Positions 44,341 to 52,958 of a stretch of 64,000 bases of DNA are shown here, in pieces; the first letter of the stretch is position 1, and each line of letters opens with the position of its first letter. Both the position numbers and the translations under genes were made by a program. The notes under the pieces are model-generated. The model searched no databases. It was not told the origin of the DNA and saw only the letters and a program-made list of their open reading frames with translations. The DNA comes from Magnetospirillum aberrantis SpK (GTDB lineage Bacteria; Pseudomonadota; Alphaproteobacteria; Rhodospirillales; Magnetospirillaceae): positions 310,001 through 374,000 of the forward strand of contig NZ_JAAIYP010000038.1 of assembly GCF_011022235.1 (NCBI RefSeq), in the 5' to 3' direction.

Positions 44341-44970
44341 CTACGGATAGACGGGGTTTCGGGCCAGAAAGTGCGCGGCCTTGTGCAGGTCGGACAAGCT
44401 GCCCGCGCTCATCTTCTCGAACACGCGCGAGCGGTGGATTTCCGTTGTCCGAGTGCTGATGCCCAGCGCCTTGCCGATTTCCTTGGTCAGCAGGCCGTCG
44501 ATTATCGACCAGAACACCTGCCGTTCCCGGCTGGTCAACTGACCATACCCTTTCAGCGCGTTGATCGCCCGGCCATGCTGGCGGCACTGCTGCTGGTGTG
44601 CCGTGCAGGCTGCCGCCACGGTGGCGAGCAGCTTGTCGTTGTCCACGGGCTTTTCGATGAAGCCCGCCGCGCCCAGCTTCACTGCCTTGACTGCGGTTGG
44701 AATGTCGCCGTGTCCCGAGATCATCAGCACGGGCGCGTCAAGGCCGCGCCGCCGCGCATCCATGAAGGTGTCGATGCCGCAGGCGTCATCCAGGCGCAGA
44801 TCGAGCAGCACGCAGCCAATAAATGTTGGATCATGACCGGCGAGGAATGACGGGGCGTCACCATAGCCACGCACCACATAGCCGTTGGCCTTGAGCAGCC
44901 AGCCAATCGCGTCCCGAAATCCGGCATCATCATCCACGATTGCGACGACGAAGGGTGGTTCTTGCTGCAT
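44341..44970 (-). CDS. Orphan FixJ-like response regulator
   Basis: A 209-residue receiver-LuxR protein with VDDDAGFRDAI, phospho-acceptor Asp in LLDLRLDDACGID, GFIEKPVDN and a LTSRERQVFWSIIDGLLTKE helix-turn-helix. About half of its residues match the regulator at 36006-36626, including GYGDAxSFxAGH and MISGHGDIPTAVKAV, so the two are paralogues. No kinase gene is adjacent; the MASE1 kinase could serve both. Confidence 0.9.
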   Translation of the reverse strand: MQQEPPFVVAIVDDDAGFRDAIGWLLKANGYVVRGYGDAPSFLAGHDPTFIGCVLLDLRLDDACGIDTFMDARRRGLDAPVLMISGHGDIPTAVKAVKLGAAGFIEKPVDNDKLLATVAAACTAHQQQCRQHGRAINALKGYGQLTSRERQVFWSIIDGLLTKEIGKALGISTRTTEIHRSRVFEKMSAGSLSDLHKAAHFLARNPVYP

Positions 44971-45227
44971 CTCGACCTTCTGTGGCCCACCACATCCGGC
45001 ATGGCCGGGGGCGAATATGTACTTCTGTGCGTTTCATTAGGTTTTCCTGGCCCAAGGGCGCGGCAACCAACGCGAGACGCAGTCGCTCGGAAAAAGCGCG
45101 TGGGGCGCCATGGCAAGAGTTCGCGCAGCATCATCTTGGAATTCATTGCTGATCACCCGACTTTATCTTATTTACAAACGCACATTTTCTTATGTTCTGG
45201 CTATCTTATTGAAATAATGCGCGGATC

Positions 45228-45258
45228 AACGCCGTTGCGACTTCGGGCAATCGGCGTT
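45228..45258. promoter_or_regulatory. Hairpin upstream of the small recombinase
   Basis: AACGCCGTTGC pairs with GCAATCGGCGTT (one bulge) around a short loop, 45 bases before the recombinase start in an AT-richer stretch. The whole 332-base gap 44971-45302 has no gene; this is its only clear structure. It could be an operator or a recombinase site. Confidence 0.35.
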
Positions 45259-45302
45259 TATAACGTTTTATGTGTTGGCGTTGATTTCTCAAGGTTTCAG
45301 CC

Positions 45303-45875
45303 ATGAAGCAGGCCAAGGTTCTGAGCGAGAGCGAGCTGAAGCGTGTGCTTGCCGTCATCGCCAGCAGGAAGCACGCGGCCCGCAACCGCGCCGCCCTCAT
45401 GCTCAGTTTCTATGCCGGGATGCGCGTAGGTGAGATCGCCGCCCTGACCGTCAAGGACGTGCTGACCGGCGACGGCCAGGTCAAGGATCAAGTCCTGCTG
45501 CGCGGCGCCATCACCAAGACCGGCGAGGCGCGGGCGGTGTTCGTGGGCGACAAGCTGCGCAAGGAACTGGAACGCTATGTGGCCGCGCTGAAGGTGGCCC
45601 AGCGTCCCGGCGACACCCCGTTTCTGCTGACGCAGAAGCAAACTGCGTTTTCGCCCAACACGCTGTGCCAGTTGTTCACCAACCTCTATGCGGCGGCGGG
45701 CATTGATGGGGCCAGCAGCCACAGCGGACGGCGCTGGTTCATCACCCGGCTCGCCCATTCCGGCGTGTCGGCCAAGGTGATCATGACGCTGGCCGGGCAC
45801 CGGCACCTCAGCACCACGCAACGCTATATCGAGGTCAACGACGCCATGATGCGGGCGGCGGTGGAAATCCTCTGA
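45303..45875 (+). CDS. Small tyrosine recombinase (catalytic domain only)
   Basis: A 190-residue recombinase with Arg I in SFYAGMRVGEIAALTVKD, a box II segment SSHSGRRWFITRLAH, and TLAGHRHLSTTQRYIEVND with His and the Tyr nucleophile. It lacks most of an N-terminal core-binding domain, so it resembles single-domain phage-type recombinases. It may resolve element multimers or act on a different site from the main integrase. It begins with ATG behind an AGGTTTCAGCC leader. Confidence 0.85.
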   Translation: MKQAKVLSESELKRVLAVIASRKHAARNRAALMLSFYAGMRVGEIAALTVKDVLTGDGQVKDQVLLRGAITKTGEARAVFVGDKLRKELERYVAALKVAQRPGDTPFLLTQKQTAFSPNTLCQLFTNLYAAAGIDGASSHSGRRWFITRLAHSGVSAKVIMTLAGHRHLSTTQRYIEVNDAMMRAAVEIL

Positions 45876-45931
45876 ATGGGCGCGCCGATAAATACCGTGG
45901 TCATTAACACTGCGGATTTCGAGGCGCTTCC

Positions 45932-46678
45932 ATGAACACCATTACCGACAACCCCACGGCGGCGGCACGCCGGTTTCTCCAAGTCTGGACCACCATGTTG
46001 AACCTGACGGATCGGCCCGACCGTCCCCGCGTGGAGCAACTGGTCAAGGACGCATACCGCGCGGCGGGGCTGCCACATCCCCGGCACATAATCTGGTGCG
46101 CCTCACCCCTGACCATGGCGTGGGCACGGTCTCTCTTCCCGCTGGTGGCCGACAACCCGGTGGGGCCGAACGTGGCGGATCAGCTTGTCCATGCGCCAAT
46201 GCAGCGGGCACGGTCTGCCGTCCACGTGGAAACGGGCGAATTGGCAATGCTCTGCGGGGAATTGGAGAACGGTGTGTTGGCCGCGACCAAGCCTCGGGAA
46301 CAAGCCCTGTGGGATGCGTTGGCGCGCGACGACCTGCCGTTTCCCGATCAGCCTTCCTGGATCAAGGGCGCGGTGGCCGGAACGGTCACGTTGCACACGC
46401 AGTGCAGTGCCGCCGAGGTCATGGCCGCTGCACCGCGCTATCAGGGCATCGGTGATGCCGTGCTGGGCGCGACGACGCCGGGAACCATCTCGCTGTCGTT
46501 CCTGCGCCGCCGCATTGGGCTGGTGGCCGAGACCCAGGCTGTTGCCCCGTTGCTTGATTTGCTGATGGAGACCCACATGCTGATCGCCCACGCAAATGTC
46601 TGCTACATCAGCGAAGCCCCGGTTCTGATCGACGAGCAGGGCATGTATTACGTCGATGGCTGGGAATTGGCCTGCTGA
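45932..46678 (+). CDS. Hypothetical protein (248 aa)
   Basis: A soluble protein starting MNTITDNPTAAARRFLQVW. RHIIWCASPLTMAWARSLF and the closing SEAPVLIDEQGMYYVDGWEL vaguely resemble the DUF6745 group, but this is not certain. The stop overlaps the start of the HAD-like gene (TGATG), so the two form a pair. No catalytic motif was recognised. Confidence 0.6.
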   Translation: MNTITDNPTAAARRFLQVWTTMLNLTDRPDRPRVEQLVKDAYRAAGLPHPRHIIWCASPLTMAWARSLFPLVADNPVGPNVADQLVHAPMQRARSAVHVETGELAMLCGELENGVLAATKPREQALWDALARDDLPFPDQPSWIKGAVAGTVTLHTQCSAAEVMAAAPRYQGIGDAVLGATTPGTISLSFLRRRIGLVAETQAVAPLLDLLMETHMLIAHANVCYISEAPVLIDEQGMYYVDGWELAC

Positions 46679-47142
46679 TGGCCGTTCTCTATCTCGATAT
46701 CGACGGCCCATTGCTGCGCAGTGCCGTACCCGGCGCGGTATGGAACGCGGGATGGGAAATCGCCCCACATGCTGGCGCATTTCTCCGCTGGGCCGTTGAA
46801 CACCATACGCCGTACTGGCTGACCACCCGCGACCGCTCGGGATCACATGCCGGGATCGTCAGGGCGTTCCGCGAATGCTCCAATTGGGATGACGCGCTGG
46901 AGCCGCTGTTGCTGCGGATAACGCCCCTCCGCTGGGACGCATCTAAGGCCGCCGCCATCAACATGCAGGCCGATTTCTATTGGATCGATGACGATCCAGG
47001 CCCGTTCGACCTCATGCTGTTGGAACAGCAGGGGCGGCGTGACCGCTGGATCGAGGCCAATACGGACGTATTTCCCGATGCCCTGCTGGCGGTCATGGCC
47101 GTTATCGACGTGCTGACCAACGCCTATTTTGCGCCTACCTGA
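46678..47142 (+). CDS. HAD-like hydrolase
   Basis: A 154-residue protein of the HAD fold. Motif I is LYLDIDGPLL, motif II is YWLTTRDRS and motif IV is YWIDDDPGPF; the second Asp of motif I is present. It is short, with little cap domain, so it may be a small phosphatase acting on a nucleotide or nucleic-acid end. It is translationally coupled to the 248-aa gene. Confidence 0.65.
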   Translation: MAVLYLDIDGPLLRSAVPGAVWNAGWEIAPHAGAFLRWAVEHHTPYWLTTRDRSGSHAGIVRAFRECSNWDDALEPLLLRITPLRWDASKAAAINMQADFYWIDDDPGPFDLMLLEQQGRRDRWIEANTDVFPDALLAVMAVIDVLTNAYFAPT

Positions 47143-47404
47143 CTTGACCTCGGCACACGCCATTAGATTTCGCCCTGGCCTTGGCTCTCGCCGTGCGCTT
47201 GGGTGCCTGCGCCAAGAGCGCCGTCAGCCAACTGGCCTGCTTGATCTTGAGCGTGACCTCTGTCTTGCCCCGCAGCCGATTATCCATATCCACCAGGAAC
47301 TTCTGCTCCTTCGGCTGCAATGAACGTCCGTGGTGCAATGCCACGTCATCGATTGCCTGGAGAACTGCCTTGATGTCATTTGCCGTCAATGTGTAGTGAT
47401 TCAT
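47135..47404 (-). CDS. Small basic hypothetical protein
   Basis: An 89-residue protein starting MNHYTLTANDIKAVLQAIDD and ending in an Arg/Lys/Ala-rich tail that could bind nucleic acid. EQKFLVDMDNRLRGKTEVTL is the most ordered segment. Its 3' end overlaps the convergent HAD-like gene by 8 bases. Function unknown. Confidence 0.5.
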   Translation of the reverse strand: MNHYTLTANDIKAVLQAIDDVALHHGRSLQPKEQKFLVDMDNRLRGKTEVTLKIKQASWLTALLAQAPKRTARAKARAKSNGVCRGQVR

Positions 47405-48175
47405 GTGTGGTGTCCTTGAATGGGTTTGACGCTCAACTGGCGTTGAGCGGCATCAGCTCAGCGTCATCCCAGCTTTGCTGGTCTGCGCTTTCACTGCTGC
47501 GATCTATGAAAAGCATCTGAATCAATTAATTGAACGAAGTGAACTGAACTGCATTTTCCCGAGCAGTCACATTTCTCCCCCCGCTGACAGACTTCGAGAA
47601 CTAAGACGCACGCGCGGTTGCGCGATACGTCCCCCGAGAACTTCAAAATCGAAAGCGACTTTGAAGCATCTGCCAGCGGGAGGAGAGGTAGCGGTATTTT
47701 CCGTCGAGTTGTGTAATTCGTTCCAGTTAAAGCGGCGCCCGTGTTTCTTTACCTATTGGAACGCCTCTCCAGGGCGATTAAGCCCAGCGCGGTTATGCGA
47801 TTGCTCGCAAGCAACTACGGCAGCCAACACATAGCATTCGCGGAGAAGTCTGTTTCGGCGACTTTCCATTCAACGCATTGCACGTCAGCCCGTTCCCGGC
47901 GGCCCTTCCCGTGTTGTGCCCAGCGCGCTCACACTCATACCGTAGTCTCAGCCGTCCATCACGTGACCCAGATGTCGGCTGATCCTTTGTACACATGGGC
48001 CGCCGCCCGGTGGGTATTGCGCGTATTGGGTCAGCGGGGTTCTCCTACTGTTTTTTTCGGAGTGGCTCTTTTTCTTCTGTGTCGCAGCCCCTGATGTGGA
48101 CCCTATGGTGTGTGCCGTCTCCAGCACTATTGAATTTTAAGCGATCCGCTGTTGGATCGCCAAATTCGAAATCGT
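47405..48175. other. Gene-poor stretch, no supported feature
   Basis: About 770 bases of mixed composition. Open frames here lack plausible codon use and family motifs. No tRNA, palindrome copy or repeat match to other parts of the window was found. It may be decayed sequence. Confidence 0.4.
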
Positions 48176-48292
48176 CTAAGGATGGCGGTTCTTTGCCGCA
48201 GCAAGAGTGCCAGCAATGGCCGCCTCGATGACTTTCTGTAACGTTGCTGGCTTCCTGTCGAAGCCCAGCGTAATGGTTCTCGATCTTTTCAT
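48176..48292 (-). CDS. Candidate 38-aa small protein
   Basis: A short frame starting with ATG at 48292 behind GGGAGTGCGGA, reading MKRSRTITLGFDRKPATLQK and ending in AAIAGTLAAAKNRHP. The ribosome site and balanced composition make it plausible; nothing else supports it. Confidence 0.35.
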   Translation of the reverse strand: MKRSRTITLGFDRKPATLQKVIEAAIAGTLAAAKNRHP

Positions 48293-48381
48293 ATTCCGCA
48301 CTCCCTTGGGTTGCTGCGTGTGCAGTTATTTATGACAGACAGCATAAATAGTTGCATGAGCAACGCATTGGAGACGCACAC

Positions 48382-48675
48382 ATGATCCTCATCGAAGCCC
48401 GCGATATCCTCATGGACCTTGGCCTGACCGATTCCCAACTGGACTTCTCATCCCGGTGGCTCGGCAAGCAGCCGTCCTATATGTCCTGCGTTGTGGCGCG
48501 CGGTCAGAAACCCAGCGCGGAAGCGTTGTTGGCGTTGGCCGGGCGTGTCACCCGCAAGGCCATGCAAATGCGCCGCGTGTTCCGGCATACCGAAGCGACT
48601 GCCCTGGATGCGCTGAGCGCCAAGGTGTGGAACGAACTGCTGTCCCGCTATGCAGGGCAGCCCGAGGCGGCGTGA
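48382..48675 (+). CDS. DUF6626-like small protein
   Basis: A 97-residue protein starting MILIEARDILMDLGLTDSQL, with a SSRWLGKQPSYMSCVVARGQ segment and EALLALAGRVTRKAMQMRR helix, as in small HTH-like proteins of the DUF6626 type found on alphaproteobacterial mobile DNA. The ATG at 48382 has GGAG 8 bases upstream. A frameshifted copy of its 3' end, with the downstream palindrome, lies at 58166-58310. Confidence 0.65.
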   Translation: MILIEARDILMDLGLTDSQLDFSSRWLGKQPSYMSCVVARGQKPSAEALLALAGRVTRKAMQMRRVFRHTEATALDALSAKVWNELLSRYAGQPEAA

Positions 48676-48690
48676 CCCAAAGCTTGGCAT

Positions 48691-48711
48691 GAACTTACAT
48701 CAAGTAAGTTC
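48691..48711. repeat. Element palindrome copy 4
   Basis: GAACTTAC-N5-GTAAGTTC, perfect arms, 16 bases after the DUF6626-like stop. The rest of the 319-base gap 48676-48994 shows only the duplicated flank (to about 48757) shared with 58.3 kb. Confidence 0.85.
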
Positions 48712-48994
48712 ACAGAATGCCGCTGCGCAGCCCGATCGCGTCCATACAGTGCTCGCGGCCATTGTGCCCGCGATCAGCGCATTGGCCTCGGATGAGCTTT
48801 ACCATTGGCAGGAATCCCAAGATAAACCCTGGGACATGAATTTTCAGTCCACTTCTATCCCAATGGATGCGTGAGACGATGTTGACTGCTTGATAGAGAC
48901 GCTCTAACTGAGAACTTATATTTGCCGCCTCGTAGTGTGGCGCACCTTTGCTGACCTTCCCCTCGTCCCCTGCTGGTCCAGCAATAAAATGGCG

Positions 48995-49741
48995 TTATGT
49001 GCGATGAACCTCGGCCGCCAGCACATATCCGCCGCCCCGCACGGTCTTGATCAGTTCAGGGTTTTTGGGGTCCGCTTCCAGTTTTCGTCGCAACCGTCCG
49101 ACCTGGACATCGATGGTGCGGTCCATGGGGCCCGCCAGACGCCCGCGTGTGAGGTCAAGGAGTTGGTCGCGGTTAAGCACTCGCTGCGCGTTAAGCAAAA
49201 AGGCCAGCAGAAGATCGTATTCGCCACCGGTGATCTCGACCAGCACGCCGTCGGGGGAACGAAGTTGGCGGCGGCCTGCATCCAGTGTCCAATCGGCGAA
49301 GCTTAGAATGTCGCGGTGGGCGGTATCTCGGGGGGCGGCCAGGGCTGTTTCTCCCGCAGGCGCGTCATGATCGCCGACCCGCCGCAGCACCGCCTTGATA
49401 CGGGCCAGTAATTCGCGGGTGCTGAACGGTTTGGCGAGATAGTCGTCAGCGCCCATTTCAAGCCCGACCACCCGGTCGGTTTCGTCGCCCATGGCGGTCA
49501 GCATGATCACCGGCAGGCGGGTGGTGTCGTGCAGGAAGCGGCACAAGGCCAAGCCGTCTTCGCCCGGCAACATGAGGTCGAGGATGACCAGATCAATGGT
49601 TCCGACATCCATCGCCTTGCGCATGGCCGTACCGTCGCCGACGGTGGTGACCATGAACCCCTGCATTCCCAGGAACTCCTTCAACAAGGCGCCGATTTCC
49701 AGGTCATCATCGACGACAAGAATGTGGGTTGGGTTGCTCAT
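48995..49741 (-). CDS. OmpR-family response regulator (metal resistance)
   Basis: A 248-residue regulator with a receiver domain (VVDDDLEIGALL, phospho-acceptor in LVILDLMLPGEDGLAL, Lys in LAKPFSTREL) and a winged-helix domain ending MDRTIDVQVGRLRRKLEADP and GGGYVLAAEV. Its start overlaps the stop of the kinase gene. The pair is divergent from the RND efflux operon, which it probably activates; direct repeats at 51185-51210 and 57309-57323 are candidate sites. Confidence 0.92.
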   Translation of the reverse strand: MSNPTHILVVDDDLEIGALLKEFLGMQGFMVTTVGDGTAMRKAMDVGTIDLVILDLMLPGEDGLALCRFLHDTTRLPVIMLTAMGDETDRVVGLEMGADDYLAKPFSTRELLARIKAVLRRVGDHDAPAGETALAAPRDTAHRDILSFADWTLDAGRRQLRSPDGVLVEITGGEYDLLLAFLLNAQRVLNRDQLLDLTRGRLAGPMDRTIDVQVGRLRRKLEADPKNPELIKTVRGGGYVLAAEVHRT

Positions 49742-51114
49742 GCCGTCTCCCCTTGAGGAATGCTGACCGTTGCTCGCAACCCTCCTTCCTGTCTGTTCGC
49801 CAGTTGAATGTACCCCCCATGGGCACGAATGATGGTGCGGACGACGGTCAGGCCAAGGCCGATGCCGCCGGTCTTACGGTTGCGCGAGTTCTCAAGGCGA
49901 TAGAAGGGGGTGAAAACCTTTTCCATTTCGTCCTCGGGGATACCAGGGCCGTCATCGTCGATGGTGACGACGATATCGCGCCCCATATGACGGGCATGAA
50001 CGACCGCACGACCGCCATAGCGGGCGGCGTTTTCCACCAGATTGCTTAACGCCCGCTTCATCGCCAGCGGTCGGCATGTGCAGACCAATCGCCCCGACCA
50101 GTCGAATTCCGCCGGTAGCCCCATGTCGGTGGCGTTGTCGCACACTGCTTCCAGGGTGGCGGCAAGGTCGATAACCTGAGACATTTCCACGCTTGCTTCG
50201 CCGCGTGCGAATTCCAGCGTGGAGGTCACCATTGCCTCCATTTCAGAGAGGTCGGCCAGCATCCGTTCGGCAGTCTCGCTGGCGGGCAGCATCTCGGTGC
50301 GCAGCCGCAATCGGGTGATAGGACTGCGTAGGTCGTGAGAAATAGCCGCCAACATTCGGGTTCGGTCATCGACGAAACGCCGAATTCTATCCTGCATCTC
50401 GTTGAAGGCGGCAACCGCCTGACGAACTTCACGGGGGCCGGTTTCCGATAGCGGTGGGGCGTGGACGTCGCGGCCCAGCCGGTCGGCGGCACGAGCGAAG
50501 GTGGCAAGGGGGGCAGAAGCCCACCCCGCCGCCCAGTAGCCCAGCACAAGGATAGCCGTGATCATCACCAGTGCCGACAAAATCGAATGCGGTGTCCACC
50601 AGGTCGGCGGAGTGGGCATGGTCAAATCGAAGGTCGCCCAGACACCGTCATTCAACCGAACGGCCACCAGCAAGGCATCCTCGTCGGGAAAGCCGTGCAA
50701 CACGCGCATCCAGAACGATAAGGGTTCACCATCATGACCGTGACGCTGGCGGGTGACGTGCAGACGATCATGGCCCAGCGGGCCGAAATAGGCTTCCAGC
50801 GATTGCCGTAGCGGAAGAATTTCCACCTCGTCGCGATGGGACAGTGAAACGGCGGGGGCGGCACCCAATGTCACGGTCAACAGCGGACTGCCCAAATTGC
50901 TGGCCAGCCGGTCGCGTTCGCCTTTCGGCGCCTGATCAAGAAGACGGGAAAACACGCCGACCCGGTCGGATGACAAGTTGTCGCCAGTGGTGGCGATGGC
51001 GTCATGGCGGTCGGACGACAAAATAGTGGTGCTGGCCAAATGGGACAACGTCAACCCCACCAATAGCACCAGCAAGGTCCGTCCGGCGATGGAATCGGGA
51101 ATCAGTCTCCGCAT
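49738..51114 (-). CDS. Sensor histidine kinase (EnvZ/CusS-like)
   Basis: A 458-residue membrane kinase with two N-terminal helices around a periplasmic sensor of about 140 residues (His-rich near HVTRQRHGHDGE), a HAMP domain, HisKA with His in AISHDLRSPITRLRLR, and HATPase motifs NLVENAARYG, DDDGPGIPEDE and GGIGLGLTVVRTII. Translationally coupled to the response regulator. A periplasmic metal such as copper is the likely signal, judged from the divergent efflux operon. Confidence 0.9.
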   Translation of the reverse strand: MRRLIPDSIAGRTLLVLLVGLTLSHLASTTILSSDRHDAIATTGDNLSSDRVGVFSRLLDQAPKGERDRLASNLGSPLLTVTLGAAPAVSLSHRDEVEILPLRQSLEAYFGPLGHDRLHVTRQRHGHDGEPLSFWMRVLHGFPDEDALLVAVRLNDGVWATFDLTMPTPPTWWTPHSILSALVMITAILVLGYWAAGWASAPLATFARAADRLGRDVHAPPLSETGPREVRQAVAAFNEMQDRIRRFVDDRTRMLAAISHDLRSPITRLRLRTEMLPASETAERMLADLSEMEAMVTSTLEFARGEASVEMSQVIDLAATLEAVCDNATDMGLPAEFDWSGRLVCTCRPLAMKRALSNLVENAARYGGRAVVHARHMGRDIVVTIDDDGPGIPEDEMEKVFTPFYRLENSRNRKTGGIGLGLTVVRTIIRAHGGYIQLANRQEGGLRATVSIPQGETA

Positions 51115-51184
51115 TGATGACCTCTGTCTTTGATCCGGCGGGGCCGATTGTGACAGGAGATCGGGGAATCGGCATCCCCGGTTC

Positions 51185-51210
51185 TTACTTTGTTACACTA
51201 CTTTACAATC
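51185..51210. promoter_or_regulatory. Direct TTAC repeats upstream of the efflux operon
   Basis: TTAC occurs at 51185, 51193 and 51203, the last two as TTACA 10 bases apart, in the divergent promoter region between kinase and adaptor genes. A similar TTACA-N6-TTAC pair is at 57309-57323. Tandem half-sites one helical turn apart fit binding by an OmpR-family regulator. Confidence 0.45.
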
Positions 51211-51280
51211 ACCTAGCCGGGTTCCGCGCTATATCGACAAGGTCCGCAGATCGCGGAGTTGTGGAAGACGGAGCATCAGG

Positions 51281-52954
51281 ATGGGTGGCGATTTGCGGCT
51301 AATTGGACGATGGCTTCGGACGCATCTCCAGCGCTCCGGCATTGCCGCTCTGGTTCTGGCAGTGGTGCTGCCCTCGGCGGTGTTCGCTCATGGCGGCGAG
51401 GACCACGGCGCCCCTGCCGCCGCGCCGGTGCCGGTGGTCACCGAGCAATCCGGTTTCGGGGCTGAAGGAACGGCATTCCAAGTCGCGCTTTATCCGACCG
51501 ATGGCAAAAGCGTCCTTTATCTGGCCGATGCCGACACCAACGCACCTGTAGGTGGCGCCACAATCGACGCCGAGGCCAGCGACTGGCAAGGTCAGGCGAA
51601 GCCGACATCTGAACCCGGAATCTATGAACTCGCGTGGACTACGCCCGAGGCTGGGGCTGACATGACCTTGATCGTGTCCGCTGCCGGTAAGGATGATCTG
51701 ATCTTGGTCCAAGCGACCGGGCGCAAGGGGGGCATCCAGCCGATTGCGGCCAAGGCCGAGGGATCGAACTGGAAGGCGTTCGGTGTGGCCGGTGGTGCCG
51801 GTGCGGTCCTGCTGATTGGCGGCCTTGCCCTGATCCGTCGTAACCACAAGGCTGCCGCGGCCATGCTGGCTCTGGGCCTGCTGGGGCTGGCCGAGCCGGT
51901 CCGGGCGCATGGCGGCGAGGATCACGGCGACGCACCCGCCACCCAAAAGCCACAGGTGCAGCCGGGCGCCCCCATCGCCATGTCCAAGCCGACCCAGTTC
52001 CTGCTGGGCATCCGCACCATCAAGGTCGAACCGCAGCAGGCCGCCGATACGGTTCGCGTCGTCGGGCGCGTCATCGCCGATCCGTCTGGCTATGCGCGCC
52101 TGCAACCGTCGCAGCCTGCGCGGGTGGTTTTCGACCCGGCGCATCCCATTCCGGTGCCGGGACAGGTCGTGAAGCGCGGGCAGGTGCTGGCGGTCCTGGA
52201 ACCGACCCTGTCCACCCTGGAGAAGGGCGACAAGCGGGCAACCCTGTCCCGCGTCGATGGCGAGATCGCCATCACCGAGCGCGAATTGGCCCGCCAGGAA
52301 ACCTTGGGCGGATTGGTTCCTGCGAAACAGGTGGAGACCACCCGCATCCGGCTGGATCAGTTGCGCAAGGAACGCGGTCAGATCACCGGAACCGCCTTGG
52401 GACGTGAGTTGCTGACCGCTCCGGTGGACGGCATCATCACCGACGTCCATGTGGTTCCCGGCGAGGTCGTCATTTCCGACCGCGTGCTGGTGGAAGTCGT
52501 CGATCCGTCTTTGCTGCGGGTCGAGGCGGTCATCCATGACATCGGCGTCTCCAGGCGCATCTCGGGCGCCACCGCCGCCAGCAAGCTGGTGCCGGACCAA
52601 AGCTTCCCGCTGAAATTGCTGGGTGTCAGCCCCAAGATCGACATGATCGACCAAGGCGTCCACGCCATCTTCCAAGTGGCCGCCGAACAGGCCGGGCATT
52701 TGAGCATTGGCATGCCCATGGACGTGTACCTGGAGACCGGGGCCACCTCGGTGCGCACCGCCGTTCCCCGCGATGCCATCGCTGAGGTGGGCGGCCGCCG
52801 TGCGGTATTCGTCCGCACCGCGCCCGAGACCTTCGAGGTCCGTCCGGTCAAGGTCGCTCGCACCATCGGCCCGCTGGCCGAGATCGTCGAAGGGATCAAT
52901 CCCGGTGACCGGGTGGTGACCCAGGGCATCGAGCAACTGAAGGCGGGGAGGTAA
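51281..52954 (+). CDS. RND efflux periplasmic adaptor with duplicated His-rich N-terminal region
   Basis: A 557-residue membrane-fusion protein of the CusB/CzcB type linking an RND pump to an outer-membrane channel. The C-terminal about 340 residues have the barrel-sandwich and beta-barrel domains (RGQVLAVLEPTLSTLEKGD, LLTAPVDGIITDVHVVPGEV, PGDRVVTQGIEQL). The first about 200 residues are unusual: a signal peptide, AHGGEDHG, a FixH/YtkA-like beta domain, a helix near 165-185, then a second signal-like stretch and another AHGGEDHG. This looks like a fusion of a metal-binding protein to the adaptor. It starts 5 bases upstream of the pump gene's leader. Confidence 0.88.
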   Translation: MGGDLRLIGRWLRTHLQRSGIAALVLAVVLPSAVFAHGGEDHGAPAAAPVPVVTEQSGFGAEGTAFQVALYPTDGKSVLYLADADTNAPVGGATIDAEASDWQGQAKPTSEPGIYELAWTTPEAGADMTLIVSAAGKDDLILVQATGRKGGIQPIAAKAEGSNWKAFGVAGGAGAVLLIGGLALIRRNHKAAAAMLALGLLGLAEPVRAHGGEDHGDAPATQKPQVQPGAPIAMSKPTQFLLGIRTIKVEPQQAADTVRVVGRVIADPSGYARLQPSQPARVVFDPAHPIPVPGQVVKRGQVLAVLEPTLSTLEKGDKRATLSRVDGEIAITERELARQETLGGLVPAKQVETTRIRLDQLRKERGQITGTALGRELLTAPVDGIITDVHVVPGEVVISDRVLVEVVDPSLLRVEAVIHDIGVSRRISGATAASKLVPDQSFPLKLLGVSPKIDMIDQGVHAIFQVAAEQAGHLSIGMPMDVYLETGATSVRTAVPRDAIAEVGGRRAVFVRTAPETFEVRPVKVARTIGPLAEIVEGINPGDRVVTQGIEQLKAGR

Positions 52955-52958
52955 GCCG

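Noticed and set aside
47475-48094. Two overlapping plus-strand frames as genes
   Set aside because: Composition is unlike any coding region here and no ribosome site or motif supports them.
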